Below are positions 53,459 through 63,792 of a stretch of 64,000 nt of DNA, piece after piece. Origin of the DNA: Nostoc sp. FACHB-973 (lineage in GTDB: Bacteria > Cyanobacteriota > Cyanobacteriia > Cyanobacteriales > Nostocaceae). Made by a program: the position numbers and the translations under genes. The stretch is taken from positions 117,297-181,296 of the forward strand of contig NZ_JACJSJ010000003.1 of assembly GCF_014698115.1 (NCBI RefSeq), given 5' to 3'. The notes under the pieces are model-generated. The model was not told the DNA's origin. It saw nothing but the letters and a program-made list of their open reading frames with translations, and ran no database searches. Within the stretch, counting starts at the first letter, position 1. Every line of letters starts with the position of its first letter.

Positions 53459-56359
53459 CTACTCCAAACGTGTAGACGCTTGAATATCCATCTCATCCAA
53501 TGGTTCTTCAATTGCATTACGTATCCAGTTGAGGTCAAAACTATCCTGAGTGTGTGCGTGTACCTCAATTGTGATCGTCATCCCCTCAGCTTTATCAGAT
53601 AAAGCCTGTAACACCTCAAACAATTGAAATATCTTTGCCTTATCAGTAGAAGATGTCAGCTTGTAGTAACGTGCGGGTTTTTTCCCATTAACAATATCAA
53701 GCAACACAGTTCGCTCAATACTACTTGCCTCTGATTTATACTCTACAGTTTGTTTTTCTTCAGAAACCTTTCTCTTTGTAGTGCTACCAGAGTCACCTGA
53801 ACCATAAATTACTTTAACAGTATTATCTTCTTCCGCATCCTTTATTATCGTTTCCACTATTTCTGAAGATTTCACAGTCCGCAACTTATTAACCAAGCTC
53901 GGAGATAAAAGATAACCCGCTAGGTCTAACTCATCGGCGGGTATGACTTTCTCAAAACTGATTAAATTGGGATTATCTACTACAGGGATTTCACCACTAA
54001 TAGTCATTGATGGTACATAACCAATTAAACCTTGTTCGATGGCTTTGAGAATAGATTTTTTAATTCCTTCTACCCCTAACATTTTGGGTAAAGTAGGGAA
54101 GCGGAAAAAATAACTCACTAATTCCTCACCAGCTATATATTCCTTGTCTCGACTTTCTAACCCAGATAAGCTGACTAACTTACTAGCAGTAGTAGTTTCA
54201 AAAACATAATTCTTTAAAGCATCTAATACCCGTTCTTGCAAATTCTGACTGGTATTGAGTTGAGATTGTAAATCAACACTTTCCAACCTCACAGGTTTTT
54301 CACCACTAGTGTCTGGGAGAGGCAGTAAAATATATTCATACAGACGACGCACAGCAGCGACAATCTCACTGGTAGCATCTTTAGCTTTGCTAGTAAGTTC
54401 ATTGAATTCTTCTAATTCTTCAGAAGAAGCCTTCTTCTTATTCTTTTTTTCAATTAGTCCAGATATAGCTAAGGCAGTTCTTGCACCTTTTCGTGCCTTA
54501 TCCATTTGTGCTTTATTGGGAACTACAAAAGCAAGTGCATTTTTAAATTCCCGTTTATCATTCCCGCGATTCTCTAACCAATTTAAGGTATCTGCCAAAA
54601 CTAAATCCTTACTTTTATCTGCCCAACTTGGCTCTAGGTAGACAATACTAAACTGCTTAACTTTATCTGGAATAGCGGCAGCATCTTTAGGCCAGACAAC
54701 TTTACTGCGGATGTTAGGCAGAGTTTTATTTAGTTCCTCCTGAATTTTCTGCAATACTTCATCGCTACTCACCTTGCCTTCTTCATCAGCAATTAACTTA
54801 TTCAAATTTGCTTTGGTTTCAAAGCGATAACGTTGACCAACATAGTGTAGATGAAGTAATTCTTCGCGCAAATCACTTAAAGCAGCAGTCATTGTCGTCC
54901 TATCTAATCCTGGTGCAAGACAAGCAGAGGTAATTTCTTGTTCTAAAACACCTTTGTCTCCTCCTCTTGTACCAAACGAATACATTAAAATTGCAGAAGA
55001 TAGACGAGTACCTACCTTTAAATGGGATAATGCGGGTGCATCAGCAGCAATGCGATTATCTACTGTTTTAACCTTAGCCTTCCGTCCAGTTAAGTCAGAA
55101 ATTAATACAGAACTGTAAGCATCTCTTGCCCCTACTTGCGAAAAGAAAGCATTTTTCACAATGTCATTATCAAAGGGAATACTTCCCGGAGTAATTAACC
55201 AAGAATTATCTTTTGCTTCCCACAAAGCATAAGTGGCGGCAGCAAGAAATTGCAAAGCACCGCGAGTCCGTTGATAACTGGGCAGAGTTCCCCAGCGATA
55301 ATACATTAAATCAATTAAGTCAGGATGGAAAGGATAACTAACTAAAATTCTTTCTGCTAATAAATCAGCTTGTTGTTGAATTTCTTGTTTTTCACGGTTA
55401 GTATCAGCATAACTTTCACGCAACCTGCGGAATAATTCTGCTTGTTGTCTAGCTACTTCTTGAATAATTGCCGTATCGCCAATATTGCTAAATAACCGTC
55501 TCTGGATTACCTGCATCACTTCATCACCAGAAACAGGTTCTTTTTTGGCATCAATGCGACTAACCAATTTATCTAAGGCACTGAGTAAACCTTCATTACC
55601 AAAAGATTCAGCGACACTAGCTTGCAGAGAATAGACTAAAACAGTTTTCGGTAATTCTCTCACAATTTCAGTAAGTTTTTGGATAAAAATGAGAACCTGA
55701 CGACCAAAGTTAGAATCTCCCACTTGTACCGCCATTGCACTTTCTACAAACACCAATAATTCATCTATAAGGATGAGGTTAGGTGTATCGCCAAGTATCT
55801 TTCTCCAAACATCATTACCAGGAGCAACCTTTTGTTGGTCTTCTGTGGCTAATAAAGAGTAAGCCTGATGTCCACCTAATTGCCATGCCAAATATCCCCA
55901 AGGGGTAAAAATAGTTGGACTATCATCAATTTCTATTCCTTTGATAGCACCCGCTTCAAAGCCAATAAAATGGGCTACACGGACATTACCAGGATTTGGT
56001 AATTCATCTAATTGGCTGATATTTTGTAAGTCGCTGCGATTTTTAGTGATGTGATAAAGACTGATAAGGGAGTGAGTTTTACCGCCACCAAAAGGTGTGC
56101 GGAGTTGTAATACTCTATCCCCTGCATCTCCCCGTAGACTTTTAAGGACATCTGTTAGGAGTTTTTTCAGGGCTGTAGTCAAGTAAGTAGCATTGAAAAA
56201 ATCACGAGCATTTCGGTAGACTGGGGGACAATTAGGATCTTGGCGTACTACCAAACTCAAACTAGCTGCATAAGTAGCATTATCTAAGTTCCCACTGAGG
56301 ATATCTGAGTGGGGAGTGACAACTTGTGTCCAAGGTTTGAGTTGGTAAGCACTGCTCAT
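53459..56359 (-). CDS. DUF499 AAA+ ATPase of a DISARM-like defence locus
   Basis: A 966-aa protein. Walker A is TPFGGGKTHSL with Lys94, and Walker B LILIDELLVFVE lies near residue 200. The N-terminal PWTQVVTPHSDILSGN and DFFNATYLTTALKKLL blocks are typical of DUF499/COG1483. Long helical regions follow; the C-terminal 200 residues are mixed. In known loci DUF499 goes with a DUF1156 methylase and a helicase. It is the last gene of the three, 80 bp after the methylase. Confidence 0.88.
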   Translation of the reverse strand: MSSAYQLKPWTQVVTPHSDILSGNLDNATYAASLSLVVRQDPNCPPVYRNARDFFNATYLTTALKKLLTDVLKSLRGDAGDRVLQLRTPFGGGKTHSLISLYHITKNRSDLQNISQLDELPNPGNVRVAHFIGFEAGAIKGIEIDDSPTIFTPWGYLAWQLGGHQAYSLLATEDQQKVAPGNDVWRKILGDTPNLILIDELLVFVESAMAVQVGDSNFGRQVLIFIQKLTEIVRELPKTVLVYSLQASVAESFGNEGLLSALDKLVSRIDAKKEPVSGDEVMQVIQRRLFSNIGDTAIIQEVARQQAELFRRLRESYADTNREKQEIQQQADLLAERILVSYPFHPDLIDLMYYRWGTLPSYQRTRGALQFLAAATYALWEAKDNSWLITPGSIPFDNDIVKNAFFSQVGARDAYSSVLISDLTGRKAKVKTVDNRIAADAPALSHLKVGTRLSSAILMYSFGTRGGDKGVLEQEITSACLAPGLDRTTMTAALSDLREELLHLHYVGQRYRFETKANLNKLIADEEGKVSSDEVLQKIQEELNKTLPNIRSKVVWPKDAAAIPDKVKQFSIVYLEPSWADKSKDLVLADTLNWLENRGNDKREFKNALAFVVPNKAQMDKARKGARTALAISGLIEKKNKKKASSEELEEFNELTSKAKDATSEIVAAVRRLYEYILLPLPDTSGEKPVRLESVDLQSQLNTSQNLQERVLDALKNYVFETTTASKLVSLSGLESRDKEYIAGEELVSYFFRFPTLPKMLGVEGIKKSILKAIEQGLIGYVPSMTISGEIPVVDNPNLISFEKVIPADELDLAGYLLSPSLVNKLRTVKSSEIVETIIKDAEEDNTVKVIYGSGDSGSTTKRKVSEEKQTVEYKSEASSIERTVLLDIVNGKKPARYYKLTSSTDKAKIFQLFEVLQALSDKAEGMTITIEVHAHTQDSFDLNWIRNAIEEPLDEMDIQASTRLE

Positions 56360-56439
56360 AAATTTTAGTGGCTAGATGGCGTGTCAGTATTAGCTTGTTC
56401 TGATTCTAACTTTGTATACTTATTGAATCCTCAACAAAT

Positions 56440-59280
56440 CTACTTAGCTTGAGTAAATAAATTCTCTTCAACTACTCGTTTCCAAGAGGCCAATAAAGTA
56501 TCTATTTGCTGTTGTTCTTTTGTACGGTGTCCATTGACAAACTGTGTAGCACCTGCTTCTGGTGTTAAAGCACGTCCTCCTAAGGCTTGGGCGACGAGTC
56601 GCAGTTGGGTAGCATCCGGTTGGGCTAAAGTTATAAAGTTATTAATTTCTTGGGGTTTATTTTCTTGCAACCACAGGAGACGATGCAGAATATCAATTAA
56701 TGTTGGTGCTATGCCAATAGCTTGGGGTTTAACATTAAAATCTTGTTGTTTTTCGGTTTTTTGGATTCCTAAATCTGCATCTGCACCACGTTCTGTATAG
56801 TCTCGTAATTGCACTTGATTTTTAGTCTTCTTCACCAGATAAAGTTTGCCATCTGTTAACCCAGCAGCACCGTCAAGTTCTACACCTACTCCTCGTGCTA
56901 AGGTGTTAGCTTCGTCAAATTCCACTATAGATTCCCCATATTCGTAGCGTCCCAGGATGTAATATTGGGTGGGTTTATCGACGGCAGAAATTCCTTTTTT
57001 ATCACACTTCAGGACTTCGGTGAGAATTTCTTCTAATACTTCTTTTTGTACTTCATCTAGGAAGGAATTAGCGTCTAATTCGTCACCGTTGGGCAGTTCT
57101 ACGCGGTCATATTGGGTATAGGCGCGTAACCCAGCACCGATGCAAGCAATAACTAAATCAGCACCGGTTACACCTTCTGCGATTAATGTTTTTACTCTGT
57201 CTCGGATTATTTCTGATAGCAATGGACGGACATCCATTGTATAGTCACCTATTTTGGCATCTGTGCGTTTACGAGATACAAGGAAGATACTAGATGCTAG
57301 AGATGCCCGAAGACCACGTAAGCCCCCTTGCTGTTCGGTATCAAGCGGCCATGCTTCGGTGATGGTAAATTTTGCCCGTCTGAGGGAATCAATTAGTGTT
57401 GACCAACCTGCTGTAGTTTTGTGAGCATATACAACAACCATCATGCCACCTGGTTTTAGCACTCTGCTGGCTTCACAAAATGCTTTGTGCATAATGTCTT
57501 CATAGGCTTTAGCAGCTTTTTTCTTATCCCCCCCATGCCGAGAAGGTTCCATAGTGGCTTCGTTTTTCTTCGGGGTTAGTTGACTAGAGAAGTTTTCTGG
57601 ATAAAGATGTCCAATTACGCGTTTCAACCATACATAAAAGTAGTCTGAAAGGTCAGCGTAAGGAACAGCATCAAAATAAGGAGGGTCTGTAATTACTGCG
57701 TCGATGCTAGAATCTGGTAAATCTAATCTTTGGCAAGGTTGTCTTTTAGCGATAGCAATATCACTAATATCAGCTAAATTTCGTAAGGTTTGAGTAGTCC
57801 AGTTTAAACCATCTAACCAGTTTCCAGAACCAGAACCAATTGGATTTGTTTCTGGAAAGTCCCAACACATCGGTAATCGACCATTACTAATTGGACTTTC
57901 TATAGTTTCACGCCCCGTATGGTAAACTCCTAAGTTGCTACCTCTATTTGCAGTTTTTGTAGTTGCAAGACTCAAATAAGTTACAATTGCTTTTGCAAAT
58001 CCATCTTCATATTTCTGCTGTAAGATTTCCTGATGCGCCAACTTCACCCACTTTACAAACATCATCATTGATAGTAATTGACGAAATGTAAATAATTTTT
58101 CAAATTTATCTAACCCGTATAATGGAGCATTAAAAACACCAGACCAAACTTTTACAGGTTCATCTGGGGTGCTAACTCTAATTTCTTCCACTAATGTTTG
58201 TAGACGATTTTTTAGAGTTATTTCATCAGGAATATACTTTTTATAAGCTGTGCCGCTTAGATATGTTTTACCTTGCTCTCCTAAAGTAGTGCAAACAATA
58301 GCCATTAGTTGATGGCCTATCTTTCCTGCTTTCCCCTGGTCTTGAATATATGGTTTAGTTGGAATAGTAGTCCCACAATGGCGACAAGTAGAATTACCGC
58401 GTGAACTACCAGCAGCAGGGTCAAAACCTAACCCTTCTTCCGTCGCAGCTTCCACCACTTCAAACTCAACCCGCTTTGTCTCATAATTCGGAATAACTTT
58501 GAGTGCTACATACTTTTTTGACTTCTTACACAACCAAGTCTGACGCACTAAAGGAACCTCCGCACCACAAGCAGGATTAGGACATTTCACAGTGCGCGTC
58601 CATAAATATGCAACTGGAGTTAAAGTTTGTGCAAGACTTAGTTGTTTTACTTTTGGATGTTCTAATAACTCTAATTGCTGAGGTTCTTCTTGCAGAACTT
58701 CTCCGACTTTAATAGCAGGATATAAATCACCAATCTCTCCTCGCACTTTTTCAATTACCCAATTTCCCCATTTCTCCACTTCATCTGCTAATTGTTTGCC
58801 GTATTTCTGGGGATAAACTAGTGTACAAAGCTCAATAATATGAGCCACTGGATTAAGTTCAATAGCGTAGGTTTCACAACCCAAACGTAATGCTTCTAAA
58901 GGAATTGCCCCTCCACCAGAAAACATATCTAAAACTTTTGGTGGCGGTACTTGATTTAATGGTGTGTCTGCTGGTAAATTTAACCGTTCTCGTTGTGCTT
59001 CTAATATCTGCCTTTTAGCTTTAGCAATAGTTGCTTCCCCAGCTTCCCATTTGCACAATTCAATCATTGCCTTACTTAAAGCTGTACGCTTTTGAGAAGT
59101 TTCTGGTGCGGCAATTAACGAAGCAAAAACCGCCGCCCTAGCAGCTACTAAAGGTCGCCTTGCCCACCATAAATGTAGTGTAGAAATATGACCCTTTCTA
59201 ATAGATTTTTCTCGTGCAGATTCAACAGATATTTCCTTGATGGGGATGAAATCTTCAATTAGGCGACGGTCGGTAGACAT
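56440..59280 (-). CDS. DUF1156 adenine-specific DNA methyltransferase with zinc ribbons
   Basis: A 946-aa protein of the COG1743 type. The DUF1156 N-terminus has LHLWWARRPLVAARAA near residue 40. A SAM-binding VLDMFSGGGAIPLEA lies near 118, zinc ribbons CPNPACGAEV (near 233) and CRHCGT (near 298), and the catalytic DPPY begins at Asp532. The KPGGMMVVVYAHK block ends the methylase core. It should methylate host DNA to protect it. It lies between the helicase and DUF499 genes, 90 bp after the helicase gene. Confidence 0.9.
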   Translation of the reverse strand: MSTDRRLIEDFIPIKEISVESAREKSIRKGHISTLHLWWARRPLVAARAAVFASLIAAPETSQKRTALSKAMIELCKWEAGEATIAKAKRQILEAQRERLNLPADTPLNQVPPPKVLDMFSGGGAIPLEALRLGCETYAIELNPVAHIIELCTLVYPQKYGKQLADEVEKWGNWVIEKVRGEIGDLYPAIKVGEVLQEEPQQLELLEHPKVKQLSLAQTLTPVAYLWTRTVKCPNPACGAEVPLVRQTWLCKKSKKYVALKVIPNYETKRVEFEVVEAATEEGLGFDPAAGSSRGNSTCRHCGTTIPTKPYIQDQGKAGKIGHQLMAIVCTTLGEQGKTYLSGTAYKKYIPDEITLKNRLQTLVEEIRVSTPDEPVKVWSGVFNAPLYGLDKFEKLFTFRQLLSMMMFVKWVKLAHQEILQQKYEDGFAKAIVTYLSLATTKTANRGSNLGVYHTGRETIESPISNGRLPMCWDFPETNPIGSGSGNWLDGLNWTTQTLRNLADISDIAIAKRQPCQRLDLPDSSIDAVITDPPYFDAVPYADLSDYFYVWLKRVIGHLYPENFSSQLTPKKNEATMEPSRHGGDKKKAAKAYEDIMHKAFCEASRVLKPGGMMVVVYAHKTTAGWSTLIDSLRRAKFTITEAWPLDTEQQGGLRGLRASLASSIFLVSRKRTDAKIGDYTMDVRPLLSEIIRDRVKTLIAEGVTGADLVIACIGAGLRAYTQYDRVELPNGDELDANSFLDEVQKEVLEEILTEVLKCDKKGISAVDKPTQYYILGRYEYGESIVEFDEANTLARGVGVELDGAAGLTDGKLYLVKKTKNQVQLRDYTERGADADLGIQKTEKQQDFNVKPQAIGIAPTLIDILHRLLWLQENKPQEINNFITLAQPDATQLRLVAQALGGRALTPEAGATQFVNGHRTKEQQQIDTLLASWKRVVEENLFTQAK

Positions 59281-59370
59281 TATTTTGACTGAGCTAATTT
59301 ATGTAGAATCGCTTAATGCGATTTATACCTTGGCTCAGATATTGATTAATGTCAACAATTAAATGTTAAT

Positions 59371-62300
59371 TTACGCAATTGTGCTGTATAATGCCTCAGA
59401 CCCCACGACATACCGCGTTACTTGCTTAATTTCCTTGGCATCCCCCGCGAACACCTTAGCCGGATTTTGTATCGTTAACAATTGCGGATTTTCACTTTTA
59501 CATCCCCAGACTACATACAGCCAATAAGAATCACCTAACTGCTGTGCCTTCCGCCATTCATTCACAGTCAACGCAATTTCTTGATTGTGCTGCGCCCTTC
59601 CCTTCACCTCAATGCGCTGCACAGGTGCAATTCCCGTCACTTCATCAACTGGCCCCACACTGCGAATGTCAAAACCACTACCATCATGTTTTTGACTTAC
59701 ATCCTCTGGTTCCCATCCCCGTTGTCGTTCATAGTCCATCACATACTGCATCGCAAAAGCTTCCACTTCTGGATCATTCCGCATCCCCGGATATTTTGAC
59801 ACCTCCACAGGTGCAGGATATACGAGGGCGGTTCCCAAATATGCCACACGTCCAGGACGAATAATTTTTAAATAGTCCAGTTCACCTTGTTTATTCTTAT
59901 AACGTTCTTGCAAATTCCGTACTTTATTCTGAGCATTATCCCTTGCCACACGGTAGGTTTCATCACCTCCTGCAACCTTCGCTGCTAATTTCATTTGAGT
60001 GCGTTGAGCCTCTGTGATGGTGCTTTCCATCGCTTTCTGTAAATAATCTTGGCGGATTTCTAACTCCCGTTGACGTTGCGCCCTTTCTAAATCCATTAAA
60101 GAACGCTGCACTTTTACTTTTAACCAGCTTTCCACCTTTTGTTGTTCCTGGGGGGTGGGGGGATAAATCACCAAATCTGGAGATAACTGGGTAGGAGCTA
60201 AATCATGGAGACAGTCTGGTGAAATTAGTACCAGTTCCCCTGTAGATTTTTCAGCAACAGCACATAACCGTGCTTTGAGAACTGTGTCTTTACCTTTTCG
60301 TCCCATACCCGCCACCTGCACTTCAAAAAAGTGAATGCGGTAAGGCTCTTGAGCATCAGCATCAATAAATATGGCAGATTGTTGGGATACTCTTTCCCAT
60401 AATTGGGAATCTAACCGTTCTACAATAGCAGCGAATAAAGAATGTCCTGGTGACAATAAATCTGCATCTTGATGTACTGGTTGTGCCAAATGCTCTTTAT
60501 AAAAAGTCAGTTTGAGATATTCTTTCTCTGCAATCCCATATTTGCGTACTGACTCCAAATTATTAGAACGAAATTCCTCTTTTACATAACTTACTCGCCA
60601 TAAACCATCAGCCCGATTATCTAAATTCACCCGCATAAAGTCACAGGCACGTTTAAAGAATTCCTCTACATAGCGAGGCATTAAACGCTGTTCTTCAGAA
60701 ACGTAATCTTGCGTTTGGGTGCGACGAATTTGGGATAAATCTACATGAGAAGTTGCTAAAGCTACACCCGTAGCTTGTTCAAGAGATTCTAATTTTTTGG
60801 GATCGAGACGTTCAATTTGCTCTAAAACTTCATCTTCACTGGCTTTCGTATAAGTTGCTTCTCTGACCAGTTCCTCAAACCGGATATCATTTAATTGGAG
60901 TAATTGACCAATAACATCAAAAACCCTGTCCCCCATTGCCTTGCGGATTTCTTCTAACTTAGCCAGCAACTTCTCTAATACTCTACCTTCTACCGTGTTT
61001 TCTGCCACGAAGTTAAAAACATAAACATCATTTGTTTGACCAATCCGGTGAATTCTGCCCATGCGTTGCTCTAAGCGATTGGGGTTCCAGGGAAGATCAT
61101 AATTAATCATTAATCGACAGAACTGTAAATTTATTCCTTCACCTGCGGCTTCTGTTGCTAGACAAATTTGTTTACTTAATTGAAAATCTCTTTGAGCAGC
61201 TTTTCTGGCTAAAATATTCATTCCTCCATGAATTTCACAGGTACTATATCCCCATGCAGTTAAATTCTTTTTCAGATATTCCAGCGTATCCCTGTGTTCC
61301 GTAAAAATTAATAATCTACCACTACCATCTTTGATTTCATTAAATCTTGCTTCTTCCAGACTTTCCTTAAGACGATTTAACTTAGTCTCAGTACCAACAT
61401 CAATCACCTGCTGGGTGAGCTTGACTAACCTTTCTAACTCCCGTAACTCTTCTTGGAGTTGGTCTACCTGCTCTGCAACTGTAGACTCAATGGCTAGTTC
61501 TTCTAAGTGGTCTTCTTCGCAATCATCACTTTCCAACTCTGGATCAACTATTTTACCTAAATTAATTAATCGCTGTTTCTGCTCTTGAGCGGGTAGTTTA
61601 TTTAATTCTTCTACTAAATCTGCAAAGCGGCGCTTGCGCCTGTCCAAAGAACTATAAATAGCATTTAAACTACTAGCCAAACGTCTCTGCAAAACCGTCC
61701 TAGCTAATGCTACTGCGGCCTGTTTTCTGCCTTTAGTCTTACCTAAATATTTGTTAATATATTTTGTGATTTCCTCATACAGATGATGTTCAGCAGTAGA
61801 TAAAGTAAATGGTACTGTAATTGCGAATCGCTCCTTAAATAATTTCCGCCCCTGAAAATCCTTCAACTCTTCTTTAATGCGACGCAAAAACCAAGGGCTA
61901 TCATCTAAACTTAGTAACTGTGGATTAAGTTCATCAGAAATAAATTGTTCTGGGTCAAGTAAACGTAAGAAGTTATGAAAATGACTAACATCGCCTTGGT
62001 GAGGAGTAGCCGTTAATAGTAATATTCTTTCAGTAATTTTGGATAATTCTTCTGCTAATTTATAGCGTCCAGTCCGGCGTAAATCATCGCCTTGGGTACG
62101 AGCAGAACATTTATGTGCCTCATCAATAATTACTAAATCCCAATCTACTTGCAATATACCAGGGGCAACATCATCGCGTTTCGCAAAGTCAATAGAAGCA
62201 ATACACTGCCGAAACCTTTCCCAAGGATTACCTGCTAACTGATTCTTGGCCAGTGTTGAATTAATAACTTCAAAAATTTCAGAAAATTTACTGCGTAATT

Positions 62301-62796
62301 CATCCTGCCATTGAATTGTTAATGGCGCTGGTGCAAGAATTAAAATGCGCTCAATGGCATTTCGCAGTTTGAGTTCTTTTAACAACAACCCCGCCATAAT
62401 TGTTTTACCTGCTCCTGGATCATCAGCAAGGAGAAACCGTAGCCTTACCTGGGGCAAAATACGTTCGTAGACTGCTTCTAGCTGATGGGGGAGAGGACGG
62501 ACACCGCTAAGACTCACAGCGAAGTGTGGATCGTAAGCGAATGCGGTTTTTATTCGTACTGACTCAATAAAGAGAAAAAATGCATTAGCGTCAACGGTTG
62601 CAACTGATTTCTGCTCTTGTGAGGCGAGTATTTCCTCAATCTCAAAATTACTCAAAATAGCTTCGCGCAATTCCCCCTCCTGAGTACGAACCGTCAACAA
62701 CAATGTGTCGTCAACAACATCAAACCGCTCGACAGTTACAGCACCAGTAAACTGTCCTGGAATTTGAATCCGTTTTCCAATCAGTTGCTCTACCAT
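59371..62796 (-). CDS. SNF2-type helicase with C-terminal DUF3883
   Basis: A 1141-aa protein. Walker A DDPGAGKTIM has Lys131, and the DEAH box is at 225-228 (VIIDEAHKCSA). Motif VI QRMGRIHRIGQTNDV lies near residue 570. A long coiled region follows at about 870-960. The end carries DUF3883, with AMQYVMDYERQRGWEPEDVS and RIEVKGRAQ, a domain of the restriction-endonuclease-like fold seen in defence helicases. It is the first gene of the operon and resembles the helicase of DISARM-type systems. The promoter should lie in 62800-63000 with the operator at 63004. Confidence 0.9.
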   Translation of the reverse strand: MVEQLIGKRIQIPGQFTGAVTVERFDVVDDTLLLTVRTQEGELREAILSNFEIEEILASQEQKSVATVDANAFFLFIESVRIKTAFAYDPHFAVSLSGVRPLPHQLEAVYERILPQVRLRFLLADDPGAGKTIMAGLLLKELKLRNAIERILILAPAPLTIQWQDELRSKFSEIFEVINSTLAKNQLAGNPWERFRQCIASIDFAKRDDVAPGILQVDWDLVIIDEAHKCSARTQGDDLRRTGRYKLAEELSKITERILLLTATPHQGDVSHFHNFLRLLDPEQFISDELNPQLLSLDDSPWFLRRIKEELKDFQGRKLFKERFAITVPFTLSTAEHHLYEEITKYINKYLGKTKGRKQAAVALARTVLQRRLASSLNAIYSSLDRRKRRFADLVEELNKLPAQEQKQRLINLGKIVDPELESDDCEEDHLEELAIESTVAEQVDQLQEELRELERLVKLTQQVIDVGTETKLNRLKESLEEARFNEIKDGSGRLLIFTEHRDTLEYLKKNLTAWGYSTCEIHGGMNILARKAAQRDFQLSKQICLATEAAGEGINLQFCRLMINYDLPWNPNRLEQRMGRIHRIGQTNDVYVFNFVAENTVEGRVLEKLLAKLEEIRKAMGDRVFDVIGQLLQLNDIRFEELVREATYTKASEDEVLEQIERLDPKKLESLEQATGVALATSHVDLSQIRRTQTQDYVSEEQRLMPRYVEEFFKRACDFMRVNLDNRADGLWRVSYVKEEFRSNNLESVRKYGIAEKEYLKLTFYKEHLAQPVHQDADLLSPGHSLFAAIVERLDSQLWERVSQQSAIFIDADAQEPYRIHFFEVQVAGMGRKGKDTVLKARLCAVAEKSTGELVLISPDCLHDLAPTQLSPDLVIYPPTPQEQQKVESWLKVKVQRSLMDLERAQRQRELEIRQDYLQKAMESTITEAQRTQMKLAAKVAGGDETYRVARDNAQNKVRNLQERYKNKQGELDYLKIIRPGRVAYLGTALVYPAPVEVSKYPGMRNDPEVEAFAMQYVMDYERQRGWEPEDVSQKHDGSGFDIRSVGPVDEVTGIAPVQRIEVKGRAQHNQEIALTVNEWRKAQQLGDSYWLYVVWGCKSENPQLLTIQNPAKVFAGDAKEIKQVTRYVVGSEALYSTIA

Positions 62797-63003
62797 TAGC
62801 TATCTCCATCCAGTGTAGATTTTCTTGGCATTATTGCTTGGATCTACTATCTGCCAATTTTGCTAAGAGAGAGTGATTATTATCACAAAGCAGCAACTAT
62901 ATTTTTATACCTTACAAAAACAAAACAAATAAGATGCTGTTCTGTTTGTGATTTATTTTTCAAACAAAGCCAACATTTGCCAAGATATGATTGCCTCAGT
63001 CAC

Positions 63004-63017
63004 TTGCCATTTGGCAA
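63004..63017. promoter_or_regulatory. Palindromic operator candidate 1
   Basis: TTGCCATTTGGCAA, two perfect 6-bp arms around TT, lies 12 bp before the ATG of the HTH gene and 208 bp before the helicase start on the other strand. The identical sequence recurs at 63366. Confidence 0.6.
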
Positions 63018-63028
63018 TTAGGAAGGCT

Positions 63029-63361
63029 ATGGGTATTGCTTCAAAAATTCCAACTCAGAGACACTGGGATGTATTGAATTCATATTTACAACCCTTAAAA
63101 GATTATCCAATGGAACTCGACGAGTTTCTGAGACATTGGGATGTGTCACGAGAAGAACTAGCTTTTATCTGTGACTGCTCATTAACAACCGTTAACCACT
63201 GGTTTTCCCAAGGCGTTGACCAGAGGATACCAAGCGAGAAACATAAACAGCGCCTAGCATTGGCACACCACATCTGGACAGCAATCCAAACTGAACCAGA
63301 GTATCTGCAAAAGCTCCGGGATGTGTATCACCAAAAGCGACGCAGAAATCCTGCTAAATAG
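63029..63361 (+). CDS. HTH DNA-binding protein
   Basis: The ATG at 63029 (ribosome-binding site AGGAAGG) gives 110 aa; the longer frame from 62948 starts with GTG and would run through the operator. The middle LRHWDVSREELAFICDCSLT followed by TVNHWFSQG is a helix-turn-helix. The C-terminus is basic (KLRDVYHQKRRRNPAK). It is the likely repressor acting on the TTGCCA palindromes. A related HTH gene begins at 63787. Confidence 0.72.
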   Translation: MGIASKIPTQRHWDVLNSYLQPLKDYPMELDEFLRHWDVSREELAFICDCSLTTVNHWFSQGVDQRIPSEKHKQRLALAHHIWTAIQTEPEYLQKLRDVYHQKRRRNPAK

Positions 63362-63365
63362 GTAC

Positions 63366-63401
63366 TTGCCATTTGGCAAGTTTTTATTGCCATAGTGGCA
63401 A
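63366..63401. promoter_or_regulatory. Palindromic operator candidates 2 and 3
   Basis: TTGCCATTTGGCAA at 63366-63379 and TTGCCATAGTGGCAA at 63387-63401 share both 6-bp arms. Their starts are 21 bp apart, two helical turns, so two dimers could bind the same DNA face. They precede the gene at 63481. Confidence 0.6.
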
Positions 63402-63480
63402 GGGAAAACTTTAATATTATTTATCAGAATTCTTCTTGATTTTTACCGTTGTTGGTCAACTTGCACCTAAAAAGATTACT

Positions 63481-63792
63481 ATGCCCGATCAGTTTTCCCA
63501 AATTCCACCAGTAGCGATGCCAGAGGTTATTCCCAGCGAATTACCTCAGCAGAGATTTCATCTCGGTGAATGGGTGCGCTGGTTTCAAGTACCCAATGGT
63601 GACTTTGGTCGCGTTATCGGAGTAATCTACACCCAACAAGCCAGTTGCATTGCCACTGGCTTACATTACTTGGTTCTTTTAGATGAGCGCAGTCCCTCTC
63701 GTGACACCTGTGTCTGTGACTTTGCTTTCGAGGAAGATATCGAACCTTTAGATAATTCATCCTTGGAAAGGCTTCAGGGCAATCATGTCTGA
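63481..63792 (+). CDS. Conserved hypothetical protein
   Basis: From ATG 63481 the product is 103 aa; the longer frame from 63436 begins with TTG. The central part has FHLGEWVRWFQVPNGDFGRV and GLHYLVLLDERSP, which look like a small beta-barrel (SH3-like) fold. No family is assigned. It overlaps the next HTH gene by 6 bp and follows the double operator, so the small genes form a regulated unit. Confidence 0.6.
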   Translation: MPDQFSQIPPVAMPEVIPSELPQQRFHLGEWVRWFQVPNGDFGRVIGVIYTQQASCIATGLHYLVLLDERSPSRDTCVCDFAFEEDIEPLDNSSLERLQGNHV

